From assembly GCF_020171805.1 (NCBI RefSeq), contig NZ_JAIVAF010000003.1, forward strand, positions 310,001-374,000: 64,000 bases of DNA. Direction: 5' to 3'. Origin of the DNA: Guptibacillus algicola. Its GTDB lineage: Bacteria > Bacillota > Bacilli > Bacillales > Guptibacillaceae. This document shows, piece after piece, positions 1 through 8,817 of this stretch. Position 1 is the first letter of the stretch; each line of letters begins with the position of its first letter. The position numbers and the translations under genes are program-made. The notes beneath the pieces were generated by a model. The model ran no database searches. It saw nothing but the letters and a program-made list of their open reading frames with translations, and was not told where the DNA came from.

Positions 1-2
1 AG

Positions 3-455
3 GCGCAAGGTGGCTTAAGCGCTAATCGTGAATGGATCGAGAAAGTGGAAGATGTGTGTGCAAACGTTAGACCTTTCCAAGTGACGCTGGATCATCCTGC
101 TTATTTTGGTGAGAGCGTCTTATATCTACAGGTTCAATCAGAAGAATTGGTTGAGCTCCATCATAGGTTAGTTGAAGTGATTTCTCCTTCAAACGATTTG
201 ATCAAACAGTATTTTGAAGGTGAAGAGTTTATCCCTCATTTAACGTTAGGGAAAGAAGAATATGGTGGTGGCATCTCAAAGGGTGTTTCTAAGCAGGACC
301 TTAAGGAGATGGAGCAGCAGGCTGAAGGGAACTTGACGCCTTATCCATCGTTTGAGGTGGATTTTATTCGTATCTACGAATTGAATGTAAGTGAACGGAA
401 GTACGAGAAATTGCAAGATCTAGCATTGGGTAAGGATCGGAGTGTGAATGCATGA
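3..455 (+). CDS. 2'-5' RNA ligase family protein, 5' truncated by window edge
   Basis: The frame is open from base 3 with no stop, so the gene begins before the window; the GTG at 45 is internal. The visible part has an HLTLG motif about 68 residues after that GTG, which fits the second HxTx motif of LigT/2'-5' RNA ligase-like phosphoesterases; the first would lie upstream. These proteins are usually about 170-190 aa, so roughly 20-40 residues are missing. The stop overlaps the next start (ATGA), so it heads a translationally coupled group with the zinc-ribbon protein and phosphatase that follow. The substrate is unknown; family members act on 2'-5' or cyclic phosphodiesters of RNA or nucleotides. 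Confidence 0.68.
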   Translation, partial: AQGGLSANREWIEKVEDVCANVRPFQVTLDHPAYFGESVLYLQVQSEELVELHHRLVEVISPSNDLIKQYFEGEEFIPHLTLGKEEYGGGISKGVSKQDLKEMEQQAEGNLTPYPSFEVDFIRIYELNVSERKYEKLQDLALGKDRSVNA

Positions 456-640
456 GTACATGTGTGAAATGTGAAACCACTATGGTAGAAGCGAAGCTGG
501 ATAGTTCTCCAATTCGAGTATACAGTGCAGCAGTGAAGCCGACGAAAGAAACGATGAGCACGATAGACCCTTGTTTTGTATGCCCAGAGTGCGGGTTTAT
601 CGAGTTATATGCTGCAACTCCTGGGAGGTTCGTCGAATGA
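452..640 (+). CDS. small zinc-ribbon-like protein
   Basis: This is a 62-residue protein with CVKC near the N-terminus and CPEC near residue 46, a spacing that suggests a small zinc ribbon. Its ATG overlaps the stop of the upstream RNA-ligase-like gene and its own stop overlaps the next start (ATGA), so it is the middle gene of a coupled three-gene set. No enzymatic motif is visible. I do not recognise a named family. A metal-binding or nucleic-acid-binding role is inference from the cysteine pairs only. Confidence 0.62.
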   Translation: MSTCVKCETTMVEAKLDSSPIRVYSAAVKPTKETMSTIDPCFVCPECGFIELYAATPGRFVE

Positions 641-1155
641 TTTATGTGATTCGGCACGGGCAAACCGATCATAACAAGGAAAGAAGAATGCAAGGTAGAA
701 ATGGCTTGCCGCTAAATGAGGTAGGAATCCAGCAGGCAGAGCAAGCAAAGCACAAGCTTCAGCATATTGAATTTGACCTCGTGTTTTCTTCACCACAGGA
801 ACGAGCTGTCCAAACAGCTGAAATCGCGACTGGAAAGAAAGCCGTTATCGATGATCGGTTAGATGTGTTTGACCTAGGTGAAGCAGATCGATACGTCTCA
901 AACGAAGTGAAATTGGCGAATGGGATTCCTGATCCTACTATTTATAAGGGAGTAGAGGACCCTTATCACTACATAAAACGAGTGTTTGATTTTATGAGAG
1001 ATCTTGAAGCTGAGTATGGGAATAAGAGGGTTCTCATTTCTGGACATCGATGTACGACTGGCGGAATCGGTGCGTATTTTGAAGGAATTCCTGAAGATGA
1101 GAACATTTTAAGATACTCTTCTGATAATGGGGATTATAAGGTTTATGAATTCTAA
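637..1155 (+). CDS. histidine phosphatase superfamily protein
   Basis: The RHGQT motif lies directly after the start and identifies the phosphoglycerate-mutase-like histidine phosphatase fold; the histidine of RHG is the phosphorylated nucleophile, and a second catalytic histidine lies in SGHRC near residue 133. A longer ORF exists upstream, but the ATG at 637 overlaps the preceding stop and gives the expected N-terminus MIYVIRHGQT, so it is preferred. The length, 172 aa, fits small family members. The substrate cannot be told from sequence; sugar phosphates, nucleotides or cofactors are all possible. Confidence 0.84.
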   Translation: MIYVIRHGQTDHNKERRMQGRNGLPLNEVGIQQAEQAKHKLQHIEFDLVFSSPQERAVQTAEIATGKKAVIDDRLDVFDLGEADRYVSNEVKLANGIPDPTIYKGVEDPYHYIKRVFDFMRDLEAEYGNKRVLISGHRCTTGGIGAYFEGIPEDENILRYSSDNGDYKVYEF

Positions 1156-1279
1156 AACCAACGTACTGAATATTGTAGGAAGCATCATTTGCTTAGTACT
1201 GTTTGGTTTAAGCAGGGCATTCGTAAGCGATTTACCTATCCTAACTATTACGGGGATTTTAGGGTTAAGTGGTATTTAA
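1145..1279 (+). CDS. possible small membrane protein overlapping phosphatase 3' end
   Basis: This 44-codon ORF starts 11 bases before the end of the phosphatase gene. The product is hydrophobic with two probable membrane segments (about residues 8-23 and 31-43) separated by a short charged turn. A weak AAGG ribosome site precedes the ATG. There is no recognised family. It could be a translationally coupled miniprotein or a chance ORF; the hydrophobic pattern and the tight overlap are the only support. Confidence 0.4.
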   Translation: MNSKTNVLNIVGSIICLVLFGLSRAFVSDLPILTITGILGLSGI

Positions 1280-1362
1280 CTACTTTGTTTATCGCTTGGT
1301 TTCAATGCGGATGAGTGCTAACGACAAGTGACCAATAAGAGAGGTAACATAAACATATTTAG

Positions 1363-1406
1363 ATAAACGAAAACCGCTATGACTCCTCATAGCGGTTTTC
1401 GTTTAT
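1363..1406. terminator. bidirectional intrinsic terminator
   Basis: A perfect 20-bp inverted repeat (1363-1382 and 1387-1406) with loop CTCC lies between convergent genes. Both arms carry runs of A/T at their outer ends, so it can end transcripts from either side. Confidence 0.9.
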
Positions 1407-3218
1407 TCATTCTTCTAGAGCATTATTCTCAATGATCGCGTCAGAGAGACGAAGTTGCTCTGCGGACTTTTCGATTAGCTTCTTACACTTATTATGCGAA
1501 ATCTTTTTCTCTGACGACACAGAATAACACGTTCCTTCTCCAGAAGCCTCTGTTAAGTTTGCTTTGTAATACAAGTCTTTGTAACGGAACGAGCCATCAC
1601 GGAAAACGGTCAGGTTTTCTTTATCGTCAAGTAACGAGTTCCCCAACATGAACGTGGGCTCGATTTCAAGCAGATCAAGAATCGTTGGAGCAATATCGAT
1701 CTGCCCGCCGTTCCCTTCCATTACTTTTCCGCCATCAGAATTAGGTGTTTTGATAAACAGTGGAACTTGGCGGTCGAGTTCGAATACATCGACGGTCGTT
1801 TTCACATCTGCTTCTTCTGCCATCTCATCCCCGGGCTTTGTGAGCCCGCTGTCGTGATCACCGTAGAAGATCACGAGTGAATCGTTCCACATGTTTTTCT
1901 TCTTTAGTTCATCGATCATCACTCCGACTGCTTTATCGACGAAGTGAACCGTTTGGTAATACTTCTTCAATTGAACATCATCATATCCTTCAAGGTTTAA
2001 GTCTCGCTTGTCCTTCGGGATGTCATAAGGCGTATGACTTGAGAGTGCGACCATAAAGGCAAAGTATGGCTCTTTCAGTTCTTCCATCTTTTCAATTGAA
2101 GAGGTGAAGAAGCGCTGGTCGTTCAAAGCCATGCCTACCTTTTCTCCATCAGGATAATCGCTTTCGCTATAAAAATGATCGAAACCGACGTTGGCGTACA
2201 CATCATCGCGATTCCAGAACCCTTCTTTAAAAGCATGCATCGCTGCTGTTTCATACCCATATTTTTTTAACAGGTCAGGTAGCGCTTTGTATTCGTTCGT
2301 AGGAAAGCGCGTATAGACAGAACCTGATTTCAACGGATAAAGCGATGTTGTCGTCGTGAATTCGGAATCTGATGTTCGTCCTTCATGGGTTTGGTGATAG
2401 AACGATGGAAAGTAGAGCGATTCTTTCTTTAACTCGTTAAGATTTGGCGTTAAGACCTGGTCGTTCACGATCTGATCGATCACAGAGTCTTGAAACGATT
2501 CGAGCTGCACGAGGATAATATTCGGCTTCTTTGTTACCGATTCCGGGTCTGTTTTTTTGTTCAATGATTTCTTGATCTGCGATTCAACCTCATTCGACAC
2601 ATTCGGTTTGTCGTCTACTTGTCGCTTTAGTTCAGTGACCACATCGAGCCCATGATATCCCCAGAAACCTAGCTGGTAATACTCGCGCATGTTTGAGATC
2701 GATTCATCCATAAGCCACTTTTCTTTATCAACGTAACTCGTAACGAGCGGTATGGCCATGATGATAATCGCTGTTGAATACGCGATTCCGGTGATCAGTC
2801 GCTTTCTCTTCTTCTCAAGTGTCTTCGTTCTATTTCGTAAAAAAAATAGAAGTAGGCCAAATAAGATCAGGTCACCGAAAATGAAAAAGTCTTTCACCAT
2901 GATTAGCTCCATGAAGGCTCCGCCAACGTCACTCATTTGAAGCATCTGTGAAATCAGCGCAACGGATAAGAGATCATCGAAATACCGGTAGTACCATAGG
3001 TCGGATAGGATAAGCGTACTATGTAAAAAGAGAAGGATACCGAGGATCCAGCGTCTTTTCTTAGCTTTTAGTAATAGCGTCCATCCGGAGAGGATGACCA
3101 TACCAGCGAGGTTCACGAGGACGAAGTCTACTTGAAACGCTGTGCTTGTATAGAGACTGAATAGAAATAATTTTAGAATGGATAGCAAGAGATAAAACCA
3201 GTAATCGAGCGTTTCCAT
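1407..3218 (-). CDS. lipoteichoic acid synthase family protein (LtaS/YqgS-like)
   Basis: This 603-residue protein has about five N-terminal membrane segments (residues 5-165) followed by an extracellular sulfatase-fold domain. Family landmarks are IILVQLESFQD (metal-binding Glu), EGRTSDSEF near residue 280 (catalytic Thr) and YGDHDSGL (metal-binding Asp/His). LtaS enzymes transfer glycerol phosphate from phosphatidylglycerol onto the teichoic acid chain outside the membrane; paralogues can act as primases or stress-specific synthases. The length is slightly below that of typical LtaS (about 650). AGGAGGTG precedes the ATG. It is monocistronic and ends at the shared terminator. Which paralogue it is cannot be told here. 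Confidence 0.88.
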   Translation of the reverse strand: METLDYWFYLLLSILKLFLFSLYTSTAFQVDFVLVNLAGMVILSGWTLLLKAKKRRWILGILLFLHSTLILSDLWYYRYFDDLLSVALISQMLQMSDVGGAFMELIMVKDFFIFGDLILFGLLLFFLRNRTKTLEKKRKRLITGIAYSTAIIIMAIPLVTSYVDKEKWLMDESISNMREYYQLGFWGYHGLDVVTELKRQVDDKPNVSNEVESQIKKSLNKKTDPESVTKKPNIILVQLESFQDSVIDQIVNDQVLTPNLNELKKESLYFPSFYHQTHEGRTSDSEFTTTTSLYPLKSGSVYTRFPTNEYKALPDLLKKYGYETAAMHAFKEGFWNRDDVYANVGFDHFYSESDYPDGEKVGMALNDQRFFTSSIEKMEELKEPYFAFMVALSSHTPYDIPKDKRDLNLEGYDDVQLKKYYQTVHFVDKAVGVMIDELKKKNMWNDSLVIFYGDHDSGLTKPGDEMAEEADVKTTVDVFELDRQVPLFIKTPNSDGGKVMEGNGGQIDIAPTILDLLEIEPTFMLGNSLLDDKENLTVFRDGSFRYKDLYYKANLTEASGEGTCYSVSSEKKISHNKCKKLIEKSAEQLRLSDAIIENNALEE

Positions 3219-3448
3219 ACGTACACCTCCTGAACATTGGCTTCATATTAATAAGTTATTTCCTAAAATCCCTTTTTTAGTTAGTGGAGAAACATTTGGA
3301 TGTGCCGAAGCTAATTTTTTCTAAGAATAGTGTTTTTATAGAAGGAGAAGATGAAGTGATGATTAATAGTACTAGTGAGACCGAAGAGATGACATGAGGA
3401 ATATAAAAAAGAACGATGTGAATTGAAAATAAGAAGGGAGTGTTTGGA

Positions 3449-4036
3449 GTGACAACGAGTAAACGAAATCGTAAAGTCGATGGCTTCCTTAAAAAAACGA
3501 AGCGGTGGAAAAAGGAATTTGAGAAGTTAAGAGAAATCGTTCTGGACTGTGAACTGACTGAAGATATGAAATGGAAGCATCCGTGTTACATGTATAACGA
3601 TAAAAATGTCGTGTTGATTCATGGCTTTAATGAGTATTGCGCGCTTCTTTTTCATAAGGGTGCGCTGATGAAGGATCCGAACGGAATCCTCGTTCAGCAA
3701 ACGGAGAATGTACAAGCTGCCCGTCAGATTCGTTTTACGAATGCGCAGGAAATCGATGAAATGGAACCCATTTTGAAGGACTATATTCGTGAAGCGATCG
3801 AAGTTGAAAAAGCTGGTTTGGAAGTTGAAATGAAGAAGGATATTGAGATTCCTGAAGAACTTCAGGATAAATTCGATGAAGATCCAGCATTGAAAGCGGC
3901 CTTTGAACAACTGACTCCTGGACGAAAACGAGCGTATGGGCTTTATTTTTCTAAAGCGAAACAATCGAAAACACGCGTATCCAGAATTGAGAAATACGTG
4001 CCACACATAATGGACGGAAAGGGATTGAATGATTGA
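3449..4036 (+). CDS. YdeI/DUF1801-type protein
   Basis: The protein begins with a DUF1801-like core (MKWKHPCYMYNDKNVVLIHGF, residues about 42-60) and ends with the lysine/arginine-rich PGRKRAYGLYFSKAKQ segment typical of the YdeI-like C-terminal helical region. Frataxin-like iron binding has been proposed for DUF1801 relatives, but no firm biochemical role is known. A GTG at 3440 is possible, but AAGAAGGGAG sits on top of it and is well spaced for the GTG at 3449, which I chose. A second, shorter DUF1801-type protein lies at 47044-47421. Confidence 0.75.
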   Translation: MTTSKRNRKVDGFLKKTKRWKKEFEKLREIVLDCELTEDMKWKHPCYMYNDKNVVLIHGFNEYCALLFHKGALMKDPNGILVQQTENVQAARQIRFTNAQEIDEMEPILKDYIREAIEVEKAGLEVEMKKDIEIPEELQDKFDEDPALKAAFEQLTPGRKRAYGLYFSKAKQSKTRVSRIEKYVPHIMDGKGLND

Positions 4037-4153
4037 CCCCTTTTCCTTTTTTCTGGGTAATTCGGTAAATCCTGAAACATTTCTTGTTCTCGTTCGTAGA
4101 AAAGGTAGAGCAATTACATAGATTGCAAACCAAGAAAGGATGATGAACGGGAC

Positions 4154-5716
4154 ATGATGGAATTTATCGGACTAATCATTGCAGCGATCATACTATTTTT
4201 CTTATTGATCGCTGGTGGAATTGGCTTTTTTATTTTCAAAAAGCGGTACAAGACGGCAAGCTCCAATCAAGCGCTAATTATCACGGGGCCGAAACTTGGG
4301 GATGCAGAGCAGGATAATCGAATATTTGTAGATGACAACGGTAGAAGTATGAAGATCGTTCGTGGTGGGGGTATTCGCCTTAAGATGTTCCAAACGAGTA
4401 CGCCGATCGACCTTACTTCGTTCCAACTAGAGATTGCATCTCCAAAAGCTTACACATCTGAAGGTGTACCGATCAAAGCGACAAGTGTTGCGGAAATCAG
4501 TATCGGTAGTAAGCTCGAGATCGTTGCGAACTACGCGGAGAAATTTCTCGGTAAGGAACAGAAGGAGAAAGAGCGTGAGTTGAAGGAAGTCCTTGAAGGT
4601 CACCTTCGTGCGATTATTTCATCCCTTACAGTCGATGAAATCTACAAAGATTTCAATTCCGTGAACAAGAAAGTAAAAAACATTGCTGAAGAAGATCTGA
4701 AGAATCTAGGTTTTGAAATCACGTCGTTTGCACTAAAAGAACTAAAAGATGATGACGAAGAGAACGGTTATCTTGAGGCGCTTGGACGTCCAAGAATCGC
4801 TGAAGCTCGAAAAGATGCTGATATCGCTGAGGCGAATGCAAGACGTGAAACCCGTATGCACAAAGCGAAAACAGATCAGGAAGCAGAAGAAGACGAGATC
4901 AGACGCCAGATCGATATTTCGCAATCTCAGAAAGATAAAGATGTGAAAGAAGCGGAATACAAAGCGGAAGTTGAGCGTGGACGCGCGCGTTCTGAACAGT
5001 CTTACAACCTCGAACAAGCAACGCTAAATCAGAAGGTAAAAGAAGAAGAAATGCAGGTTCAATACATCGAACGTCAGCGTCAGGTTGAACTTGAGCTCGA
5101 AGAACAGAAACGTAGAAAAGCTCTTGCAGATGCGGACGCATACGACATCCGTTCTCGTGCTGAAGCGGAAGCAGAGAAAGATCGGATCGATGGTGAGACA
5201 AAAGCCGAAATCGAGAAGCAAAAAGGACTCGCGGAAGCGGAAGTTATTCGTGAACGTGGTAAAGCGGAAGCAGAAGCGAAAGAACTTATGGCACAGGCTA
5301 TGGAGAAATATGGTGAAGCAGCTGTTATCGAAATGGTTGTGGACATGTTACCGAAGTATGCTCATGAAGTTTCTCAGCCACTATCCCAGATTTCAGACAT
5401 GAAGGTAATCGATATGGGAGGCGGAAGCAGCAACGGCTCTGCCAAAATCACGGATAACGTGACGAAAACAATGACAGGGCTTCAAGCAAGCTTGAAAGAA
5501 TCAACGGGTATGGACTTGAAAGCGATGCTTGAAAGCTTCGTATCGAGAGGGAACTATAACAATTTCTCTTCAGACGGTAAGAAAGCTGATGAAGAGGAGT
5601 CCGTAACGGATAAGGTTGAAGATACTGATGAGAAGGATCATTCAGAACAACATCAGTATGAGAGTGAAGTAGCTTCAGCTTATGAAGAAGAATTGGAGAA
5701 AGATCAGAAAGAATAG
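4154..5716 (+). CDS. floT: flotillin-like protein (FloT type)
   Basis: The order of parts is one N-terminal membrane segment (residues about 5-27), a SPFH/band-7 domain (about 30-215), a long Ala/Glu/Lys-rich coiled coil with many AEAE repeats (about 215-400), and an acidic, Ser/Glu-rich tail. The 520-residue length and motifs IVRGGG, LEGHLR, EIYKD and GYLEALGRPRIAEA match the Bacillus FloT (YuaG) layout. FloT scaffolds functional membrane microdomains in the inner leaflet. The usual partners of the yuaFGI group are not adjacent: the upstream neighbour is unrelated and a terminator follows. ATG at 4154 is followed by a second in-frame ATG, so the start may be one codon later. Confidence 0.9.
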   Translation: MMEFIGLIIAAIILFFLLIAGGIGFFIFKKRYKTASSNQALIITGPKLGDAEQDNRIFVDDNGRSMKIVRGGGIRLKMFQTSTPIDLTSFQLEIASPKAYTSEGVPIKATSVAEISIGSKLEIVANYAEKFLGKEQKEKERELKEVLEGHLRAIISSLTVDEIYKDFNSVNKKVKNIAEEDLKNLGFEITSFALKELKDDDEENGYLEALGRPRIAEARKDADIAEANARRETRMHKAKTDQEAEEDEIRRQIDISQSQKDKDVKEAEYKAEVERGRARSEQSYNLEQATLNQKVKEEEMQVQYIERQRQVELELEEQKRRKALADADAYDIRSRAEAEAEKDRIDGETKAEIEKQKGLAEAEVIRERGKAEAEAKELMAQAMEKYGEAAVIEMVVDMLPKYAHEVSQPLSQISDMKVIDMGGGSSNGSAKITDNVTKTMTGLQASLKESTGMDLKAMLESFVSRGNYNNFSSDGKKADEEESVTDKVEDTDEKDHSEQHQYESEVASAYEEELEKDQKE

Positions 5717-5759
5717 GATGACGTTTCTTTGGTAAGCGTCCATCGGATGAAACGTAGGG

Positions 5760-5797
5760 TGCGCCGGATTGAGAAGATTCGGCGCATTCCTTTTATT
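5760..5797 (+). terminator. intrinsic terminator after flotillin gene
   Basis: TGCGCCG pairs with CGGCGCA around a 13-base loop and is followed by a T-rich tract at 5791-5797. Confidence 0.72.
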
Positions 5798-5815
5798 TGA
5801 AATGGGGGAGGGAAG

Positions 5816-6001
5816 ATCATCAGGAAACACGTATGTGTTGGACTAGTGATGATAAGTGCGGTCATGATGAATCGATATGGAACGATGATAGACCTCTATC
5901 ATGTTTTACTATCCTGTTCGATGCTTTTTTATATTTATCAAGAAGATGAAGCGATCGCTTCGTATGAAACTAGTAGCAATAGCAACCATATAAATAGATA
6001 A
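5816..6001 (+). CDS. candidate small membrane protein with non-canonical start
   Basis: An open frame of 61 codons lies between two terminators and carries a strong GGGGGAGGG site just upstream, but the codons at the expected start are ATC ATC; the first ordinary start in frame is a GTG at 5846 with no ribosome site. The translation has one or two hydrophobic stretches (about residues 6-20 and 27-40) and a polar, Ser/Asn-rich tail. Options are an AUC start, a mutated ATG, or chance. The tight placement between terminators is what makes it worth listing. Confidence 0.32.
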   Translation: MIRKHVCVGLVMISAVMMNRYGTMIDLYHVLLSCSMLFYIYQEDEAIASYETSSNSNHINR

Positions 6002-6002
6002 G

Positions 6003-6037
6003 AACCCGAATAGTAGGACGCTACTATTCGGGTTTTT
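6003..6037. terminator. bidirectional intrinsic terminator
   Basis: Perfect 14-bp arms (6003-6016 and 6021-6034) with loop GACG, then T5. It lies between a plus-strand ORF and a minus-strand gene. Confidence 0.88.
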
Positions 6038-6052
6038 GTATGTAAAGAGAGC

Positions 6053-6265
6053 CTACTTATGAAAACGTTCCTCTTCTCCACTACGAATCTTCCTCATCAT
6101 CTTCACATAATAAACGAGTTTAAACACTACGACTGATGTAGCTAGAATGATTAATCCGATCGAAAGGGCATCTGAAGATCGATCGATTCTACTCATGACA
6201 AAGATATAGAGTAAGAGTGTACCAATTACATCTAGTGTTAACGTGGTAATTCTCGATTTAAACAC
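6053..6265 (-). CDS. small membrane protein, function unknown
   Basis: This is a 70-residue protein with two probable membrane helices (about residues 9-26 and 34-54) and a basic, glutamate-rich C-terminal tail. It starts at GTG with an excellent AGGAGGAC site eight bases upstream. I do not recognise a family. It stands alone between a terminator and the divergent gene at 6409. Confidence 0.65.
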   Translation of the reverse strand: MFKSRITTLTLDVIGTLLLYIFVMSRIDRSSDALSIGLIILATSVVVFKLVYYVKMMRKIRSGEEERFHK

Positions 6266-6408
6266 GTGTTGTCCTCCTCACGTTTTCTATATTAGTAGGA
6301 ATATACGGTTCATAATGATAAAGGTTTCGCTTCACCTCTCTACAAGTTTAGCTGTTTGTATTGCGGTCATTGGAATAGTTTGGAATAATTGAGGTGGAAG
6401 AAGTTCGA

Positions 6409-6630
6409 ATGCTAGGAGTGACAACGATCGAAAAGACTACCGAGGAACAAATTTTAGAAGAATTGAAAAGCATCAATAGAAGGTTAAAAGCGATGGAAGA
6501 TGAAAGTGATGACCGTCCATCTTCTGTTGTTTTTGGTATGGTAAAGTCATTTTTTACGGGGGTTTTTATTGTAGGAGTAATAGCGGTAGTATTCGGACTC
6601 CTTCAAGTATTGGGTAGCTGGATTCTTTAG
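6409..6630 (+). CDS. small membrane-anchored coiled-coil protein
   Basis: The product has a charged N-terminal helix (TEEQILEELKSINRRLKAME, heptad-like) followed by one C-terminal membrane segment of about 25 residues. Chosen start is the ATG at 6409, spaced 11 bases from GAGGTGG; a GTG at 6394 would read through that ribosome site. No named family is recognised. The topology suggests a tail-anchored protein with a cytoplasmic helix for self-association. Confidence 0.62.
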   Translation: MLGVTTIEKTTEEQILEELKSINRRLKAMEDESDDRPSSVVFGMVKSFFTGVFIVGVIAVVFGLLQVLGSWIL

Positions 6631-6659
6631 CGCCTACTTATTCTTAAGGGGGATTATGA

Positions 6660-7124
6660 ATGGGTTATGCATTTAACGTAATGACACAAGAGCAAGCTGA
6701 ACATATCGCCCTCAGCTGGCATTATGATGGTGACTATTCTTTTTATGATATGGAAGCTGATGAAGAAGATCTTGAAGAGTTCCTAGATCCGAAAACGCGT
6801 GGTGAATCAACGTTTGCTGTGACGAACAACGATGAATTGATCGGATTCTTCAGTGCGAACGAGATTTCTCCTGACACGATCGATATCGGCTTAGGAATGA
6901 GGCCAGACCTTACTGGAAACGGCTATGGAAAAGAATTTGTTCAGGCTTGTATGGCACATGTCCGGGCCACCTATCGACCTGAAGAGATCACATTAGCTGT
7001 TGCAACCTTCAATCAGCGAGCGATCGCATTGTATCGTAAGGTTGGTTTTCAAGATGTTGAAACGTATATGCAGGACACGAATGGCAGTACGTTTGAGTTT
7101 TTGAAGATGCGTTATGAGTGTTGA
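6660..7124 (+). CDS. GNAT family N-acetyltransferase
   Basis: A GNAT fold is suggested by the acetyl-CoA loop motif MRPDLTGNGYGKEF (about residues 80-93) and the C-terminal NQRAIALYRKVGF segment that is standard in the family. It would transfer an acetyl group from acetyl-CoA to an unknown amine substrate in the cytoplasm. AAGGGGG lies upstream. The last 11 bases overlap the start of the alpha/beta hydrolase gene, so the two are co-translated. Confidence 0.82.
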   Translation: MGYAFNVMTQEQAEHIALSWHYDGDYSFYDMEADEEDLEEFLDPKTRGESTFAVTNNDELIGFFSANEISPDTIDIGLGMRPDLTGNGYGKEFVQACMAHVRATYRPEEITLAVATFNQRAIALYRKVGFQDVETYMQDTNGSTFEFLKMRYEC

Positions 7125-7974
7125 GGCGGCAGAAGGGAAATGGATTGAGGTCAATGGAAGGTCATTGTATGTTTACATCATTGGAGAGGGTGACCCGATC
7201 ATCTTTCTCCACGGCGGACCAGGCGGGTGTCATGAATACTTTTTGCCTAATATGACACCATTAGCCGATTATTATCAGCTAGTATTTTACGATCAAAGCG
7301 GATGTGGGAGCTCTCCAAGTAAAGGCATTGAGTCATATTCAATACAAGATGAAGTTCGGAATTTAGAAGGATTACGAAAAGCGTTAGGACTTGATAAAAT
7401 TCATCTGTTTGGCGAGTCGTGGGGAAGTATCCTCGCTTTGTATTATAGTGCTTCCTATCCTTCCGCCATCAACAAGTTGATTCTCACGGCAGCGATCGGA
7501 TTAACAGCCGAGGACTATAAGCGGTTCAAGGATACACTTTTAAAAAGGCTAGGAGTCTATAAAAAGATGACGCTCGGTTGGTATTCTCTCTTAGCAATGA
7601 TAGGGAATGATACAACAAGGAAGGTAACAAACCTTCTCGATCCTTATTATGTTCACTCTGTACAATCATTGAGAAAGAAGAAAGAGTTTCAGTACAATAA
7701 GGTAGCGATGCAGCAAATCGGGTCTGAACTTGAACGAAGTTACGATTTATTTCCTTTGCTACATGCGATTGAAGACGTGCCGATGTTAATTGCGCAAGGA
7801 TGTGCCGATGTATTGTCACCTGAATCGATTCGTACTCACATGATGCCCCATTTATGTAATGCTGTGCTTGTAGAAGTGAAGGAAAGTGGGCATTGGACAG
7901 TTTTGGAACAGCCTGAGAGGGTGATCGAACATACGATAGATTTTTTGGAGAATAAGAGATTCAAAGTAAATTAG
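7114..7974 (+). CDS. alpha/beta hydrolase, prolyl-iminopeptidase-like (S33)
   Basis: HGGPGG near residue 33 forms the oxyanion-hole segment, GESWGS near residue 105 holds the nucleophile, and GHWTVLEQPE near residue 260 holds the catalytic histidine; an Asp in GCADVLSP completes the triad. The HGGPGG motif and the 286-residue length are typical of the proline iminopeptidase branch, though many members have other substrates. It overlaps the upstream acetyltransferase gene. Confidence 0.82.
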   Translation: MSVEAAEGKWIEVNGRSLYVYIIGEGDPIIFLHGGPGGCHEYFLPNMTPLADYYQLVFYDQSGCGSSPSKGIESYSIQDEVRNLEGLRKALGLDKIHLFGESWGSILALYYSASYPSAINKLILTAAIGLTAEDYKRFKDTLLKRLGVYKKMTLGWYSLLAMIGNDTTRKVTNLLDPYYVHSVQSLRKKKEFQYNKVAMQQIGSELERSYDLFPLLHAIEDVPMLIAQGCADVLSPESIRTHMMPHLCNAVLVEVKESGHWTVLEQPERVIEHTIDFLENKRFKVN

Positions 7975-8012
7975 TGAAACGGCTAGCTAAATGAATGGGG
8001 AGGATCAGATCG

Positions 8013-8204
8013 ATGACGATAGGTAAGGATCGTAACTATACCATTTTCTTCTTAATGCTTGCCCCTGCATTCATTGCAGGAGGTATGGCGATGAATGAGT
8101 ATGTTCCATATTCATCAGCGATCGGCTGGCTTTTAGCAGTTGTCTGTCAGATCATTGCGATCGTTTTTGTTGTAAGAAATAATCGAATGAAGCATATGGA
8201 TTAG
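8013..8204 (+). CDS. small two-helix membrane protein
   Basis: The 63-residue product has two membrane helices (about residues 9-28 and 34-53) and a short basic tail. GGGGAGG at 7997-8003 is correctly spaced for the ATG at 8013, so the ATG at 7995, which overlaps that site, is rejected. It probably belongs to the same transcript as the hydrolase and ends at the terminator directly after its stop. Confidence 0.62.
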   Translation: MTIGKDRNYTIFFLMLAPAFIAGGMAMNEYVPYSSAIGWLLAVVCQIIAIVFVVRNNRMKHMD

Positions 8205-8237
8205 AGCTTACCCCATCACTTTGGGAAGCTCTTTTTT
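8203..8237 (+). terminator. intrinsic terminator
   Basis: AGAGCTT pairs with AAGCTCT, with extra CCC/GGG pairing inside the loop, then T6. Confidence 0.8.
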
Positions 8238-8333
8238 CATTTTGTTAAACTTCTTTCCATCATTCAGTCGTAAATGCAATGTCTATCCGCATAGGCTGAT
8301 AATAATAGAGTTTCGATGAAGGGTGGGATAGGT

Positions 8334-8803
8334 TTGAAACGTGGACTACCTTTGTTAACATGCGGAATAACGTTCGCTCCTGATTTGCCTGACCAACATG
8401 ATCGAAGTGAGCCACCTATCATCCTTGGAAAAGTTACGGTCGATACGAGATCGATTCAAGACCCATGTGTGCTGACGAAGTACTCAGAGTTCATTCAGTT
8501 ACGTTGCTTGGATTAAATCCGAAACTTCGCATTTGTTATAGACTCGTTCGAACCGCTGATGATGCACAGATTTTACAAGAGTGGGAGTTCTTATATGATT
8601 CTACTGCGAGAGTCGGGTTTGGAGATTTGAATACGATTCAACCGACGGTTCTTAACGTGTGTGATTGCTTGAAGAAAGGGTTCAGAGGCAAGCTCACGTA
8701 TGAACTTCAAATCGTTGAAATTGAAACGAATGGGGTTCAACAATTCGGTCTTCGGAATCAGGTGTTTACTGCTACTGCGATAACGGGAGAATCTGAGCAC
8801 TAA
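8334..8803 (+). pseudogene. DUF4489-like protein, copy 1, frameshifted
   Basis: Two overlapping frames together match copy 3 (9354-9824) residue for residue: the first frame gives LTCG, PPIILGKVTVDTR and PCVLTKYSEFIQ, the second continues VTLLGLNP to NVCDC and the C-terminus. The break is at about base 8498 (CAG|TTACG), where one missing base, probably a G, would restore a single frame. TTG at 8334 behind AGGGTGGGA gives the N-terminus expected from copy 3. The pattern CG...LGKV.VD.R...PCVL..YS resembles DUF4489, whose function is unknown. The lesion may be real or a sequence error. Confidence 0.68.
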
Positions 8804-8817
8804 TAGGAGGGAAGACA

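Noticed and set aside
3527-4006. 159-codon minus-strand ORF
   Set aside because: It is antisense to the YdeI-like gene, has a Phe/Arg-rich composition typical of shadow frames and no ribosome site.
5080-5346. 88-codon Ser/Ala/Phe-rich minus-strand ORF
   Set aside because: It is produced by the antisense of the Ala/Glu/Lys coiled coil of flotillin.
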